Of a stretch of 48,375 bases of DNA, positions 1-8,383 are shown piece after piece. Numbering within the stretch: position 1 is the first letter of the stretch; each line of letters starts with the position of its first letter. A program made the translations under genes and the position numbers. Source of the stretch: AR5 sp041499965 (GTDB taxonomy: Bacteria > Methylomirabilota > Methylomirabilia > Rokubacteriales > CSP1-6); NCBI GenBank assembly GCA_041499965.1, contig JBGQLG010000021.1, positions 1 through 48,375 on the forward strand, written 5' to 3'. The notes below the pieces were generated by a model. The model saw only the letters and a list, made by a program, of their open reading frames with translations, made no database searches and had not been told where the DNA came from.

Positions 1-2
1 AG

Positions 3-872
3 CACGACGGCGCCCACGGCGGGCTCGTGCGCTGCTACTTCTCGCCGGCCCAGGTGGACACCTGCACGCCCGAGCTGCTGGTCGAGGCCAAGCGGCGCGC
101 CGACGAGGCCGGGCGGCCCTACACCGTGCACACCTCGCAGTCGGTCGTCGAGTTCAACGAGATGCTGCAGCGCCACGGCCAGACGCCCGTGGCCTGGCTG
201 AACGAGCTGGGCGTGCTGGGCGACAACACCGTGCTCGGCCACGCCATCATCGTGGGCGGCTCGTCGTGGACGAACTACCCGGCCGGGGACGTGGCCATCA
301 TGGCCGAGTCGGGCTGCTCGGTGGCCCACGCGGTGTGGGTCTTCGCGCGGCGCGGCGTCCTCATGGAGTCGTTCGCGCTCTACCGCACGGCCGGCATCAA
401 CGTGGCGCTCGGCACCGACACCAATCCGCAGTCGGTGATCGAGGCCATGCGCTGGGCGGCGGTGTGCTCGAAGATCGTCGAGCGCAACACCGAGGCCACG
501 ACCGCGGCCCACGCCTTCGACGCCGCCACCCTGGGCGGTGCCCGCGCGCTGGGCCGCGACGATCTGGGCCGCATCGCGGTCGGCGCCACCGCCGATCTCG
601 TGCTGTGGAAGGCCGCGTCGTGGACGATGACGCCGCTGCGCGACCCCATCAAGAACATCGTCTACAACGCGACGGCCGAGGACGTCGACCGCGTGTACGT
701 CGGCGGCCGGCTCGTCGTCGACGGCGGCCGCGTGCTGGCCGCCGACGAGGCCAAGATCCTCGCCGACCTGCAGGCGGGCGGCGAGCGCATGTGGCCGCGG
801 ATGAAGCAGTTCGACTGGGCCTCGCGCGGCGCCGACGAGCTGTCGCCGCAGAGCTACCGCGAGTGGGACTAG
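3..872 (+). CDS. Amidohydrolase, ATZ/TRZ (cytosine deaminase-like) family, 5'-truncated by window edge
   Basis: The visible 289 residues are the C-terminal two thirds of a metal-dependent amidohydrolase of the chlorohydrolase/aminohydrolase group. Visible family motifs are a metal-ligand-type HTSQS segment, GHAIIVGG, the GTDTNP segment carrying the conserved Asp, and a C-terminal beta-sandwich ending in VGATADLVLW and VYVGGRLVVDGG, typical of these enzymes. Such proteins hydrolyse amino or halo groups on heterocycles such as s-triazines, guanine or 8-oxoguanine, but the substrate cannot be read from this fragment. The true start lies upstream of the window; an internal GTG at 27 is not the start, because conserved sequence continues before it. 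The stop codon TAG overlaps the stop codon of the converging PhzF gene in the four bases CTAG at 869-872. Confidence 0.85.
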   Translation, partial: HDGAHGGLVRCYFSPAQVDTCTPELLVEAKRRADEAGRPYTVHTSQSVVEFNEMLQRHGQTPVAWLNELGVLGDNTVLGHAIIVGGSSWTNYPAGDVAIMAESGCSVAHAVWVFARRGVLMESFALYRTAGINVALGTDTNPQSVIEAMRWAAVCSKIVERNTEATTAAHAFDAATLGGARALGRDDLGRIAVGATADLVLWKAASWTMTPLRDPIKNIVYNATAEDVDRVYVGGRLVVDGGRVLAADEAKILADLQAGGERMWPRMKQFDWASRGADELSPQSYREWD

Positions 873-1729
873 CTCACCCGTAGCGTCCCCTCGACGCACG
901 TGACGGCGCGACCGCCCAGCCAGATCGTGCCGTCGTCCCCGAATCGCACCTCGACCCGCCCGTCGCGCTGCATGCACCGGCCCTGGCTGGAGACGTACGA
1001 CGCGCGATCGAGCAGCCGGTCGCGCTGGATGAGCGCGGCCACGCAGCCGTTGCCGCTGCCGCAAACCGGATCCTCCGGCACGCCGTGGGCCGGCGCGAAC
1101 GAGCGCACCTCCAGATCGGCGGGCGTGCCGTTCGGGTAGAAGCCGAACACGTTGAAGCCGGTCATCGCATGGCGAGTCAGCTCGGCGATCGCCGCCATGT
1201 CGGGCTCCAGCTTGGCCACGGTGGCGCCGTCGCGAAGCTGCATCGTGAACCACACCGGGCCGACGTCGACGATGGCCGCGCGCTCGACGGCCGCCGCCGG
1301 CACGCCGAGCGCCGACGCTGCCTGGGCGATCGCGCCGGCGTCGGGTGTCCGGAACGCCGGCGTGGGCAGTGCGAGGAACAGGCGCTCGCCCTCGACACGC
1401 AGCTCTACCAGTCCCTTGCCGCACTCCTGCACGAGCCGGCCGGCGCGCCTGGGCACGAGCCCGTGACGCAGCAAGGCGTGCGCCGAGCCGATCGTTGGAT
1501 GGCCGGCGAACGCCAGCTCGGCCCGGGGCGTGAAGATGCGCAGCCGGTAGTCCGCCGACGGATCGGTCGCGGGACAGACGAAGGTCGTCTCCGACAGGTT
1601 CGTCCAGCCGGCGATCTGCTGCATCTGGGCGGTCGACAGCGCGCCGCCCTCGAGGATCACGGCGACCGGGTTGCCCTTGAAGGGCACCGCGGTGAAGACG
1701 TCGACCTGCTGGAACGCGATGCGTGTCAT
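869..1729 (-). CDS. PhzF family isomerase/epimerase
   Basis: A 286-residue protein of the PhzF family, which has a diaminopimelate-epimerase-like fold. Recognisable segments are the N-terminal QVDVFTAVPFKGNPVAV, NLSETTF with the presumed catalytic Glu47, FTPRAELAFAGHPT, and the C-terminal DPVCGSGNGCVAAL that repeats the GHP-type helix-capping turn of the second lobe. Length matches the family (about 260-300). PhzF itself isomerises dihydro-3-hydroxyanthranilate, but most family members are uncharacterised and there are no phenazine genes nearby, so only isomerase/epimerase is supported. The ATG is preceded by GGAGG about 7 nt upstream. It lies 28 nt after the TPP-enzyme-like gene and probably shares its transcript. 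Confidence 0.9.
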   Translation of the reverse strand: MTRIAFQQVDVFTAVPFKGNPVAVILEGGALSTAQMQQIAGWTNLSETTFVCPATDPSADYRLRIFTPRAELAFAGHPTIGSAHALLRHGLVPRRAGRLVQECGKGLVELRVEGERLFLALPTPAFRTPDAGAIAQAASALGVPAAAVERAAIVDVGPVWFTMQLRDGATVAKLEPDMAAIAELTRHAMTGFNVFGFYPNGTPADLEVRSFAPAHGVPEDPVCGSGNGCVAALIQRDRLLDRASYVSSQGRCMQRDGRVEVRFGDDGTIWLGGRAVTCVEGTLRVS

Positions 1730-1757
1730 CTCCGGACCTCCGGGCCCTCGACGAAGT

Positions 1758-3179
1758 TTACGCGACGCGGGCCGGCGCTTCGACCGTGACGACCGAGGGG
1801 CGGCCGGCGAGAAACGCGCGCGAGAAGTGCAGCGGAAACTCCGACTCGCCTCGACAGGCGCTCACCTCGATCCCGGCGAGCGCCGGCCGCGCGCCGCCGG
1901 CGAGCGCCCCGAGCATGATCACGATCAGGGGCAGGCCGAGTGAGACCGCGAGGCCGAGGGCCCGCTCGCCGGCGGCGAGCCCGGCGGCATCGGTGAAACC
2001 CACGACGCGACGCTCGGGGTGTGCGAGCTGGGCCGCCAGCGCGGCCACCACCGCGTAGCCGGGCGGCGCGGGCCCGAGCGACGAGAACGCCTCGCGCGGC
2101 CCGACCGCCTGCCAGGCCGACAGGGCTGGAATGTCGCCGGTCGCCAGCGTCCCCGCCGGCGTGGCCTCGCGGGCCAGCGCGACCAGCCGGGCCGCCGGCG
2201 TCGCCGTCGCGGCGCGCGTGACGTCGCGCTTGATCCGATCCAACTCGGCGACGTCCCAGTCGGCCGCGGGCCGCGCGCGCACGTACGGCGCCAGTTCCTC
2301 GATGACGAGCGACAGATCGCCGATCGCCTCGACCACGAACTCCGCGCCCGGCCACGCAGCGCGGCCGATGTGGGCGACACGCGTGCCGGACGGCATGACG
2401 CCCGGCGGCAGCTCGCCGGCATCGACACCCAGCAGGATGACCAGGTCGGCGCGGGCCAGCACGGCGTGGCCAGGGATCAGCGCGCCCAGCGCGAGTGGAT
2501 GCGGGTCGGCCAGCGCCCCCTTGCCCTTCGGCGTCGTCAGCACCGGCGCCGGCAGGACCTCGGCGAACGAGCGAAGCCAGCGCGCGTCGTCCGCGCCGCA
2601 TTCCAAGCCGACGACGATCAGCGGGCGATTGGCCGCCGCGAGTGCCGCGCCGAACGCGTCGAGAACCGCGGGCCCGGGCGGTGGAAGCGGCGCGGGCCGG
2701 CAGGACGCGGCGATCATCAGCGCGGGCGCGTCGGCAGCGCTGCCGGAGACGACGAGGTGCACGGGGCCGCGCGGATCGGTCATGGCGAGCTGGGCGGCGT
2801 GGGCGATCCAGTGCGCCGCCGACGCCGCCTCGACGATCACGCTGGCCTTCACGACCGGCGCCAGCAGTCCGGCGTCGCCCCCGGCGCCGGTCACCACGAT
2901 CAGCGGCGCGCGGTCCCGCGCCGCGTGGGCGAGGCCGCGCACGAGGCCGGGGGTGTCGTCGAGGCTCGCCAGCGCCGCGCCGGGCCCGTCGCCGAGCTCG
3001 CCGCTGACCGCCGCCAGCACGGCGGCGGCCAGCGCGTCGGGGGCCTCGACGACGTCCAGCGGACGCCGCCGGGCGGCAGCGCGCAGCGCAGAGGGCGCAT
3101 CAGGTGTCGCGAACACGCGCGCGGCGCCCGCCCGCGCCAGGCCGTCGACGAGGACGTCCCCGACGGTGGTGCGGGCCAT
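1758..3179 (-). CDS. Thiamine-diphosphate-enzyme-like protein with degenerate cofactor motif
   Basis: A 473-residue protein resembling acetolactate synthase-type TPP enzymes. The N-terminal pyrimidine-binding domain is seen at VGDVLVDGLARAGAARVFA followed by VVEAPDAL, with a Glu at 45 in the position of the catalytic Glu. The middle domain contains PLIVVG and VILLGVDAGE. The C-terminal domain is recognisable around residues 375-425 but the GDG...N motif that binds Mg and diphosphate reads TDA (396-398), and the usual NN is GA near residue 425. At 473 residues it is also shorter than the usual 550-600. It may not use TPP, may be a regulatory or pseudoenzyme paralogue, or may act with a partner. 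It starts 16 nt after the aminotransferase gene, in the same transcription unit. Confidence 0.75.
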   Translation of the reverse strand: MARTTVGDVLVDGLARAGAARVFATPDAPSALRAAARRRPLDVVEAPDALAAAVLAAVSGELGDGPGAALASLDDTPGLVRGLAHAARDRAPLIVVTGAGGDAGLLAPVVKASVIVEAASAAHWIAHAAQLAMTDPRGPVHLVVSGSAADAPALMIAASCRPAPLPPPGPAVLDAFGAALAAANRPLIVVGLECGADDARWLRSFAEVLPAPVLTTPKGKGALADPHPLALGALIPGHAVLARADLVILLGVDAGELPPGVMPSGTRVAHIGRAAWPGAEFVVEAIGDLSLVIEELAPYVRARPAADWDVAELDRIKRDVTRAATATPAARLVALAREATPAGTLATGDIPALSAWQAVGPREAFSSLGPAPPGYAVVAALAAQLAHPERRVVGFTDAAGLAAGERALGLAVSLGLPLIVIMLGALAGGARPALAGIEVSACRGESEFPLHFSRAFLAGRPSVVTVEAPARVA

Positions 3180-3195
3180 TACCCGCGCGGCCCGC

Positions 3196-4365
3196 TCAGC
3201 GCGACCAGGACTCGAACAGTGGCCGCATCCGATCCAGCGCCTTGGTGAGGTTCGCCTCGGAGTTGGCGTAGGAGATCCGGAGATAGCCCTCGCCGTGGGC
3301 GCCGAACGCGGCGCCCGACAGCACGGCCACGCCGGCCTCCTGCAGCAGCCGGTCGGCCACCTCGGCCGACGGACGGCCGGAGCCGGTGATGTTGGGGAAC
3401 ACGTAGAAGGCGCCGCGCGGGCGCCGGCAGGTGACGCCGGGCAGCCGGTTCAACCCATCCACCAGCAGGTCGCGGCGGCGCTTGAACTCGGCCACCATGC
3501 GCGTCACCGGCGTGTGGTCGCCCTGCAGCGCGGCGACACCGGCGAGCTGCACGAACGAGGCGGTGCAGGAGTTGGAGTTCACCATCAGCCGCGTCACGTG
3601 CTCGGCGAGATCGGCGGGCATGACGCCGTAGCCGAGCCGCCAGCCGGTCATCGCGTACGACTTCGAGAAGCCGTCGAGCAGGATCGAGCGCGCGTGCATG
3701 CCGGGCTGGGCGTAGAACGAGACGAACTCGCCCTCGTAGAGGAACTGCCGGTAGATCTCGTCGGTCAGCACCGGGATGTTGCGCTCGGTGGCGATGCGGG
3801 CGATCCGCTCGATCTGGCCGCGGTTGAGCACGCCGCCCGTCGGGTTCTCCGGCGAGTTGACGATGATGAGCTTGGTCTTCGGCGACACCCGCTGCTCGAA
3901 CAGGTCCAGGTCGAAGCCGAAGTCGCTCTCCTCCCGCAGCGGGATCGGCACCGGCACCCCGCCGACGAAGTTGATCACGGACTCGTAGATGGGGAACCCG
4001 GGATTGGGATAAATCACCTCGTCGCCGCGGTCGACCAGCGCCATGATCGTGAAGAACATGATCGGCTTGGCGCCCGGCGTGACGACGACCTGCTCGGGCG
4101 AGACGGGCACCCCGCGCGTCTCGGCGGTGTGCTTGGCGATGGCCTCGCGCAGCTCGGGCAGGCCGGCCGACGGCCCGTAGTGGGTGGCGTTGGCGTCCAG
4201 CGCGCGCTTGGCCGCCTCCTTGATGTGGGCCGGCGTGTCGAAATCCGGCTCGCCGATCTCCAGGTGCACGATCTCCCGCCCCTGCCGCTCGAGCGCCCGG
4301 GCCCGCGCCAGGACCTCGAACGCCGATTCGGTACCCAGCCGGCTCATGCGCTGCGCGACGTTCAT
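3196..4365 (-). CDS. Class I/II PLP-dependent aminotransferase
   Basis: A complete 389-residue fold-type I aminotransferase of the aspartate/aromatic group. Visible active-site residues are Asn174 in NSPENPTGG, Asp202 and Tyr205 in LTDEIYRQF, the PLP-binding Lys235 in GFSKSYAMTGWRLGYG, and a C-terminal Arg in GEGYLRISYA that would bind the substrate carboxylate. The N-terminal THYGPSAGLPELREAIA segment is typical of these proteins. It transfers amino groups between an amino acid and a 2-oxoacid; the exact substrate is not evident. The ATG has a strong GAGGAGG ribosome-binding site, and a TATAAT hexamer lies 28 nt upstream, so this looks like the first gene of a three-gene unit with the TPP-like and PhzF genes. 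Confidence 0.9.
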   Translation of the reverse strand: MNVAQRMSRLGTESAFEVLARARALERQGREIVHLEIGEPDFDTPAHIKEAAKRALDANATHYGPSAGLPELREAIAKHTAETRGVPVSPEQVVVTPGAKPIMFFTIMALVDRGDEVIYPNPGFPIYESVINFVGGVPVPIPLREESDFGFDLDLFEQRVSPKTKLIIVNSPENPTGGVLNRGQIERIARIATERNIPVLTDEIYRQFLYEGEFVSFYAQPGMHARSILLDGFSKSYAMTGWRLGYGVMPADLAEHVTRLMVNSNSCTASFVQLAGVAALQGDHTPVTRMVAEFKRRRDLLVDGLNRLPGVTCRRPRGAFYVFPNITGSGRPSAEVADRLLQEAGVAVLSGAAFGAHGEGYLRISYANSEANLTKALDRMRPLFESWSR

Positions 4366-4392
4366 CCCCTACCTCCTCGTCGAATGAGCCGC

Positions 4393-4398
4393 ATTATA
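4393..4398 (-). promoter_or_regulatory. Putative -10 element for the aminotransferase unit
   Basis: Read on the minus strand this is a perfect TATAAT in the 38-nt gap between divergent genes. It would start a transcript about 20 nt before the aminotransferase ATG, leaving room for the GAGGAGG ribosome-binding site. No convincing -35 hexamer is seen at 17 nt, so the call rests on the -10 and position alone. Confidence 0.45.
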
Positions 4399-4403
4399 TC
4401 CTC

Positions 4404-5075
4404 GTGGACTTCGTCGAGGTCGCGGCCGGGCCGTTCACGATGGGCTGGGCGGGCGGGCAGCCCGCCGAGCGCCCCGCCCATCCGGTGTGGGTGACGGCGT
4501 TCGCCATCGCGACGACGCCCGTGACCAACGCGGAGTGGGCGGCCTGGCTCGAGGCCAGCGGCGCGCGCCCCCCCGCCTTCTGGCAGGCCCCGGGCTTCAG
4601 CGCGCCCGACCAACCGGTCGTCGGGATCTCGTGGGACGAGGCCTCGGCGTTCGCGGCGTGGGCCGGCGCCCGGCTGCCGACCGAGGCCGAGTGGGAGAAG
4701 GCGGCGCGCGGCGGCCGCGCGGCCACGCGCTACCCGTGGGGCGACGATCCGCCGGCGGGCGGCGCGCTCGGCGCGCCGCCACGCGTGCGGTCGACGCCGG
4801 CCAATACGTTCGGCCTGTACGACCTGTCCGGGGTCTGCCACGAATGGTGCGCCGACTGGTACGACGAGGGCTACTACGCCGTGGCGCCGGAACGCGATCC
4901 CCGCGGGCCGGCGACCGGCACCCGGCGCGTCAGCCGTGGCGGCGCCTGGCGCCACGCCCATCCCTGGAGCCCGGTGGCCCACCGCTCGTCGCTGCCCCCG
5001 CACCTGCGCTACTCCGACTACGGAGTTCGGTTGGCCCGCGACTGCGGTAGTATGGCGGCGGGGCCCACCGCATGA
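4404..5075 (+). CDS. SUMF1/formylglycine-generating-enzyme-like domain protein lacking the catalytic cysteines
   Basis: A 223-residue protein consisting almost entirely of a single FGE-sulfatase (SUMF1) domain: FVEVAAGPFTMG at the N-terminus, PVTNAEWAAWL, VVGISWDEASAFAAWAG, RLPTEAEWEKAARGG, NTFGLYDLSGVCHEWCADWY and RVSRGGAWR near the end. True formylglycine-generating enzymes have two copper-binding cysteines in the RGGS...LC...C region; here the sequence after RGGAWR has no cysteine until the last few residues, so a sulfatase-activating role is unlikely. Relatives with this fold include EgtB-like, PvdO-like and nitrite-reductase-associated proteins. The start is GTG at 4404. The gene ends in an ATGA overlap with the membrane protein gene, so the two are probably translationally coupled. 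Confidence 0.8.
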   Translation: MDFVEVAAGPFTMGWAGGQPAERPAHPVWVTAFAIATTPVTNAEWAAWLEASGARPPAFWQAPGFSAPDQPVVGISWDEASAFAAWAGARLPTEAEWEKAARGGRAATRYPWGDDPPAGGALGAPPRVRSTPANTFGLYDLSGVCHEWCADWYDEGYYAVAPERDPRGPATGTRRVSRGGAWRHAHPWSPVAHRSSLPPHLRYSDYGVRLARDCGSMAAGPTA

Positions 5076-6016
5076 ACCCGGCCGAACGCTCGGTACTCCG
5101 GGAGGGCATCGTCGCCGGCCTCATCGGCGCGGCCGTGGTGGCGATCTGGTTCTTCGCCTTCGACCTGCTGCGCGGCCGCCCCTTCCTCACGCCCACGCTG
5201 CTCGGCTCGTTCGTCTTCTTCGGGATCAACACCCCGGCCGGCCTGTCACCGGCGCTGGGCCCGATCCTCGGCTACACGGTCCTGCACGGGCTGGCCTTCG
5301 TGGCCTTCGGCGTCGTGGCGGCCAGCATGATGGCCATGAGCGAGCGCGAGCCAGCGCTGTTCATCGCCTTCGTCATCCTCTTCGCCGCCTTCGAGGTGTT
5401 CTTCTTCGGCGTGCTCAGCGTGCTCGGCCGGGCCATGCAGACGGCGCTGGTGTGGTGGTCGGTGCTGATCGGCAACCTGCTGGCCTCGGTGGCCATGCTC
5501 TGGTTCTTCTTCCGGGCCCACCGCACGCTGCCGCGCACGCTCATCGGCTCCTGGGGCCAGGTGCTGCGCGAGGGCGTGGTGGCCGGCGTGCTGGGTGCGG
5601 CCGTCGTCGCGCTGTGGTTCTTCGCCATCGACGCCATCCAGGGCGAGCCGCTGCGGACCCCGCGCCTGCTCGGCGCCGCCCTGCTCCGCACGACCGATGC
5701 CGGCGCCGGCATCGTCGCCTACACCGCGCTGCACGGCCTGGCGTTCATCGCCTTCGGCATCATCGGCGCGCTGCTCATCGCCGGCGCCGAGCGCCAGCCG
5801 CTGCTCGTCTTCGCGCTGGTGATCCTGTTCACGGCCTTCGAGATCTTCTTCTTCGGCGCCCTCGTCATCATGGCGAGCTGGATCCTCGACGAGGTGGCGG
5901 GCTGGACCATCTTCGTCGGCAACATCCTGGCTGCGGTCGCCATGCTCACCTACTACTTCCAGAGCCACCGCACGCTCGCCCGCCGCCTCACCCAGGCCTG
6001 GGTCGAGGAGGACTAA
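5072..6016 (+). CDS. Internally duplicated integral membrane protein, unknown function
   Basis: A 314-residue, very hydrophobic protein with about eight predicted membrane segments. It is made of two homologous halves of roughly 145 residues: residues 9-28 (LREGIVAGLIGAAVVAIWFF) match residues 165-184 (LREGVVAGVLGAAVVALWFF). Both halves then carry a VLHGLAFVAFG or ALHGLAFIAFG segment, an AFEVFFFG or AFEIFFFG segment, and an HRTL(P/A)R end. I do not recognise the family and assign no function. The ATG overlaps the stop of the SUMF1-like gene (ATGA). The TAA stop shares the four bases CTAA (6013-6016) with the stop of the converging phosphoketolase gene. Confidence 0.8.
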   Translation: MNPAERSVLREGIVAGLIGAAVVAIWFFAFDLLRGRPFLTPTLLGSFVFFGINTPAGLSPALGPILGYTVLHGLAFVAFGVVAASMMAMSEREPALFIAFVILFAAFEVFFFGVLSVLGRAMQTALVWWSVLIGNLLASVAMLWFFFRAHRTLPRTLIGSWGQVLREGVVAGVLGAAVVALWFFAIDAIQGEPLRTPRLLGAALLRTTDAGAGIVAYTALHGLAFIAFGIIGALLIAGAERQPLLVFALVILFTAFEIFFFGALVIMASWILDEVAGWTIFVGNILAAVAMLTYYFQSHRTLARRLTQAWVEED

Positions 6017-8379
6017 GGCTCGGTCCACACCCAGTCGCGCACCTCGGGCATGTCCTCGAGGTGGGCGCGGCTGTATACCCCGTGGCGCGCCAGGGCGGCG
6101 CGGCACTCGGCGATCAGCGCCGGCGCGTCGGGCAACCGGCCGCCGGCCCGGCGCAGCGCCTCGATGCACAGGTGATACCGGCTCATCCCGTTCAGCACGA
6201 CCATGTCGAACGGCGTGGTCGTGGTGCCCTGCTCGTTGAATCCACGGACGTGGAACCGTCCGGGCTCGGGACGGCCGTGGAGGATCTCGTGGATCGCCCG
6301 CTGGTAGCCGTGGAAGGCGAACACGACGTCGGCGTCCCGCGTGAAGATGTCGACGAACGAGGGCTCGTCCATCCCGTGCGGGTGCACGTCGGGCGGGAAG
6401 AGTGTCATGAGGTCCACGACGTTGACGACGCGGATCTTGAGGGCCGGCGCGTGCCGCCGCAGCCACCAGGCCGCCGCCACGGTCTCCAGGGTCGGCGCGT
6501 CGCCGGCCGCGGCCAGGACGACGTCGGGCGGGCCGCCGGCGTCGTTGCCGGCCCAGCGCCAGATGGACGCCCCGCGTGCACAGTGCTCGACGGCCGCGTC
6601 CACGTCGAGCCACTGCAGCTGCGGCTGCTTGTCGATGACGATGAGGTTCACGTAGCCCAGGCTGCGGAAGCAGTGATCGGCCACCGCCAGCAGGCAGTTG
6701 GCGTCGGGGGGCAGGTAGATCCGCGCGACCGTGCCCTTCTTGGAGAGCATGACGTCGATCAGCCCCGGGCCCTGGTGGCTGAAGCCGTTGTGGTCGTTCC
6801 GCCAGCACGTCGAGGTGAGGAGCACGTTGAGCGAGGGGATCGGCTTGCGCCACGGCAGACGCCGGCTCTCCTCCAGCCACTTGGCGTGCTGCACGGCCAT
6901 CGAGGCCGAGACCATCGCGAAGGCCTCGTAGGTCGCGAAGAGTCCGTGGCGGCCGGTCAGCGTGTAGCCCTCGAGCCAGCCCTGGCACAGGTGCTCGCTG
7001 AGCACCTCCATGACGCGGCCCTGGGGCGAGAGGTGGTCGTCGTCCGGACGCACCGTCCCCACGAAGCAGCGCTGCTCCACCTCGAAGACATCGCCGAGAC
7101 GGTTCGAGTTCGTCTCGTCCGGGCAGAAGAGCCGGAAGTGGGCCCGGCGGGCGTTGCGCGTGAAGACGTCGCGCATGAGCCGGCCGAGCTGGCGCGTCGA
7201 CTCGTGATGCTCGGTGGCCGGCGCCGTCACCGCCAGCGCGTAGTCGCGGAAGTTCGGCAGATCGAGCGGCACCGCGCCCCCGCCCCCATTGGCGTGCGGG
7301 TTGGCGCCCATGCGCCGCGCCCCCGCCGGAGCCAGCGCCGCCAGCTCGGGCACGAGCCGGCCGCCGCCGTCGAACAGCTCCTCGGGGCGATAGCTGCGCA
7401 TCCACGCCTCGAGCAGGCGGAGGTGATCGGGGTTCGTCGTGACGTGGCTCAGCGGCACCTGATGCGCGCGGAAGGTGCCCTCCACCCGCACGCCGTCCAC
7501 CACCTTGGGGCCGGTCCATCCCTTGGGCGTGCGCAGCACGAGCGCGGGCCAGCGCGGGCGCCCGGACACGCCGGTGGCGCGCGCGTCGCGCTGGATCGCG
7601 CGGATCTTCGCGTAGCAGGTCTCGAGGGCCGTCGCGAGCGCCCGGTGCACGAGCGCCGGCTCGTCGCCCTCGACGAAGAGCACCTCGTAGCCGTGGCCGC
7701 CCAGCAACTGGGCGATCTCGTCGTCGGTGGAGCGGCCGAGCACGGTCGGGCTGGCGATCTTGTAGCCGTTCAGGTGGAGGATCGGCAGCACCGCGCCGTC
7801 CCGGGCCGGGTTGAGAAAGCTGATCCCCTTCCAGCTCCCGGCCAGCGGTCCCGTCTCCGCCTCGCCATCGCCCACGACGGCGGCCACGATCAGCTCGGGA
7901 TTGTCGAAGGCGGCGCCGAAGGCGTGCACGAGCACGTAGCCGAGCTCGCCGCCCTCGTGGATGGAGCCCGGCGTGGTGACGCTCACGTGACTCGGGATGC
8001 CGCCCGGCGTGGAGAACTGCCGGAAGAGCCGCTGCAGGCCGTCGACGTCGCGCGAGATCTCCGGATAGATCTCCGAGTACGTGCCCTCGAGGTACACCTG
8101 GGCCACGATCGCGGGACCGCCGTGGCCGGGGCCGGAGAGATAGATCACGTCGGCGTCGTGGCGCGTGATGAGACGGTTCAGGTGAACGTAGAGCAGGTTC
8201 TGGCCCGGCGACGTTCCCCAGTGCCCGAGCAGGCGCGGCTTGACGTGGGCCACCGTCAGCGGCTCCCGCAGCAACGGATTGTCGACGAGGTAGATCTGGC
8301 CGATCGTGAGGTAGTTCGACGCCCGCCAGTAAGCGTCCAGCAGCTCCAGCTCACGCGGGGCCAACACGTCGGTCGTCAC
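6013..8379 (-). CDS. xfp: Xylulose-5-phosphate/fructose-6-phosphate phosphoketolase
   Basis: A TPP-dependent phosphoketolase of about 788 residues, the usual family length. It cleaves xylulose 5-phosphate or fructose 6-phosphate with phosphate to give acetyl phosphate and an aldose phosphate. Clear signatures are LDAYWRASNYLTIGQIYL, the LGHWGTSPGQ segment, YLSGPGHGGPA, SVTTPGSIHEGGELGY, and the TPP motif GDGEAETGPLAGSWKG followed by HLNGYKI. The C-terminal transketolase-like half includes GFSHQGPG and IYLPPDANCLL. I place the start at GTG 8379, giving VTTDVLAPRELELLDAYW, which looks like the family N-terminus and is 4 nt after the upstream stop; an ATG at 8397 in the same frame is the alternative. 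Ribosome-binding sites are weak, suggesting coupling to the gene upstream. Confidence 0.96.
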   Translation of the reverse strand: MTTDVLAPRELELLDAYWRASNYLTIGQIYLVDNPLLREPLTVAHVKPRLLGHWGTSPGQNLLYVHLNRLITRHDADVIYLSGPGHGGPAIVAQVYLEGTYSEIYPEISRDVDGLQRLFRQFSTPGGIPSHVSVTTPGSIHEGGELGYVLVHAFGAAFDNPELIVAAVVGDGEAETGPLAGSWKGISFLNPARDGAVLPILHLNGYKIASPTVLGRSTDDEIAQLLGGHGYEVLFVEGDEPALVHRALATALETCYAKIRAIQRDARATGVSGRPRWPALVLRTPKGWTGPKVVDGVRVEGTFRAHQVPLSHVTTNPDHLRLLEAWMRSYRPEELFDGGGRLVPELAALAPAGARRMGANPHANGGGGAVPLDLPNFRDYALAVTAPATEHHESTRQLGRLMRDVFTRNARRAHFRLFCPDETNSNRLGDVFEVEQRCFVGTVRPDDDHLSPQGRVMEVLSEHLCQGWLEGYTLTGRHGLFATYEAFAMVSASMAVQHAKWLEESRRLPWRKPIPSLNVLLTSTCWRNDHNGFSHQGPGLIDVMLSKKGTVARIYLPPDANCLLAVADHCFRSLGYVNLIVIDKQPQLQWLDVDAAVEHCARGASIWRWAGNDAGGPPDVVLAAAGDAPTLETVAAAWWLRRHAPALKIRVVNVVDLMTLFPPDVHPHGMDEPSFVDIFTRDADVVFAFHGYQRAIHEILHGRPEPGRFHVRGFNEQGTTTTPFDMVVLNGMSRYHLCIEALRRAGGRLPDAPALIAECRAALARHGVYSRAHLEDMPEVRDWVWTEP

Positions 8380-8383
8380 GGAG

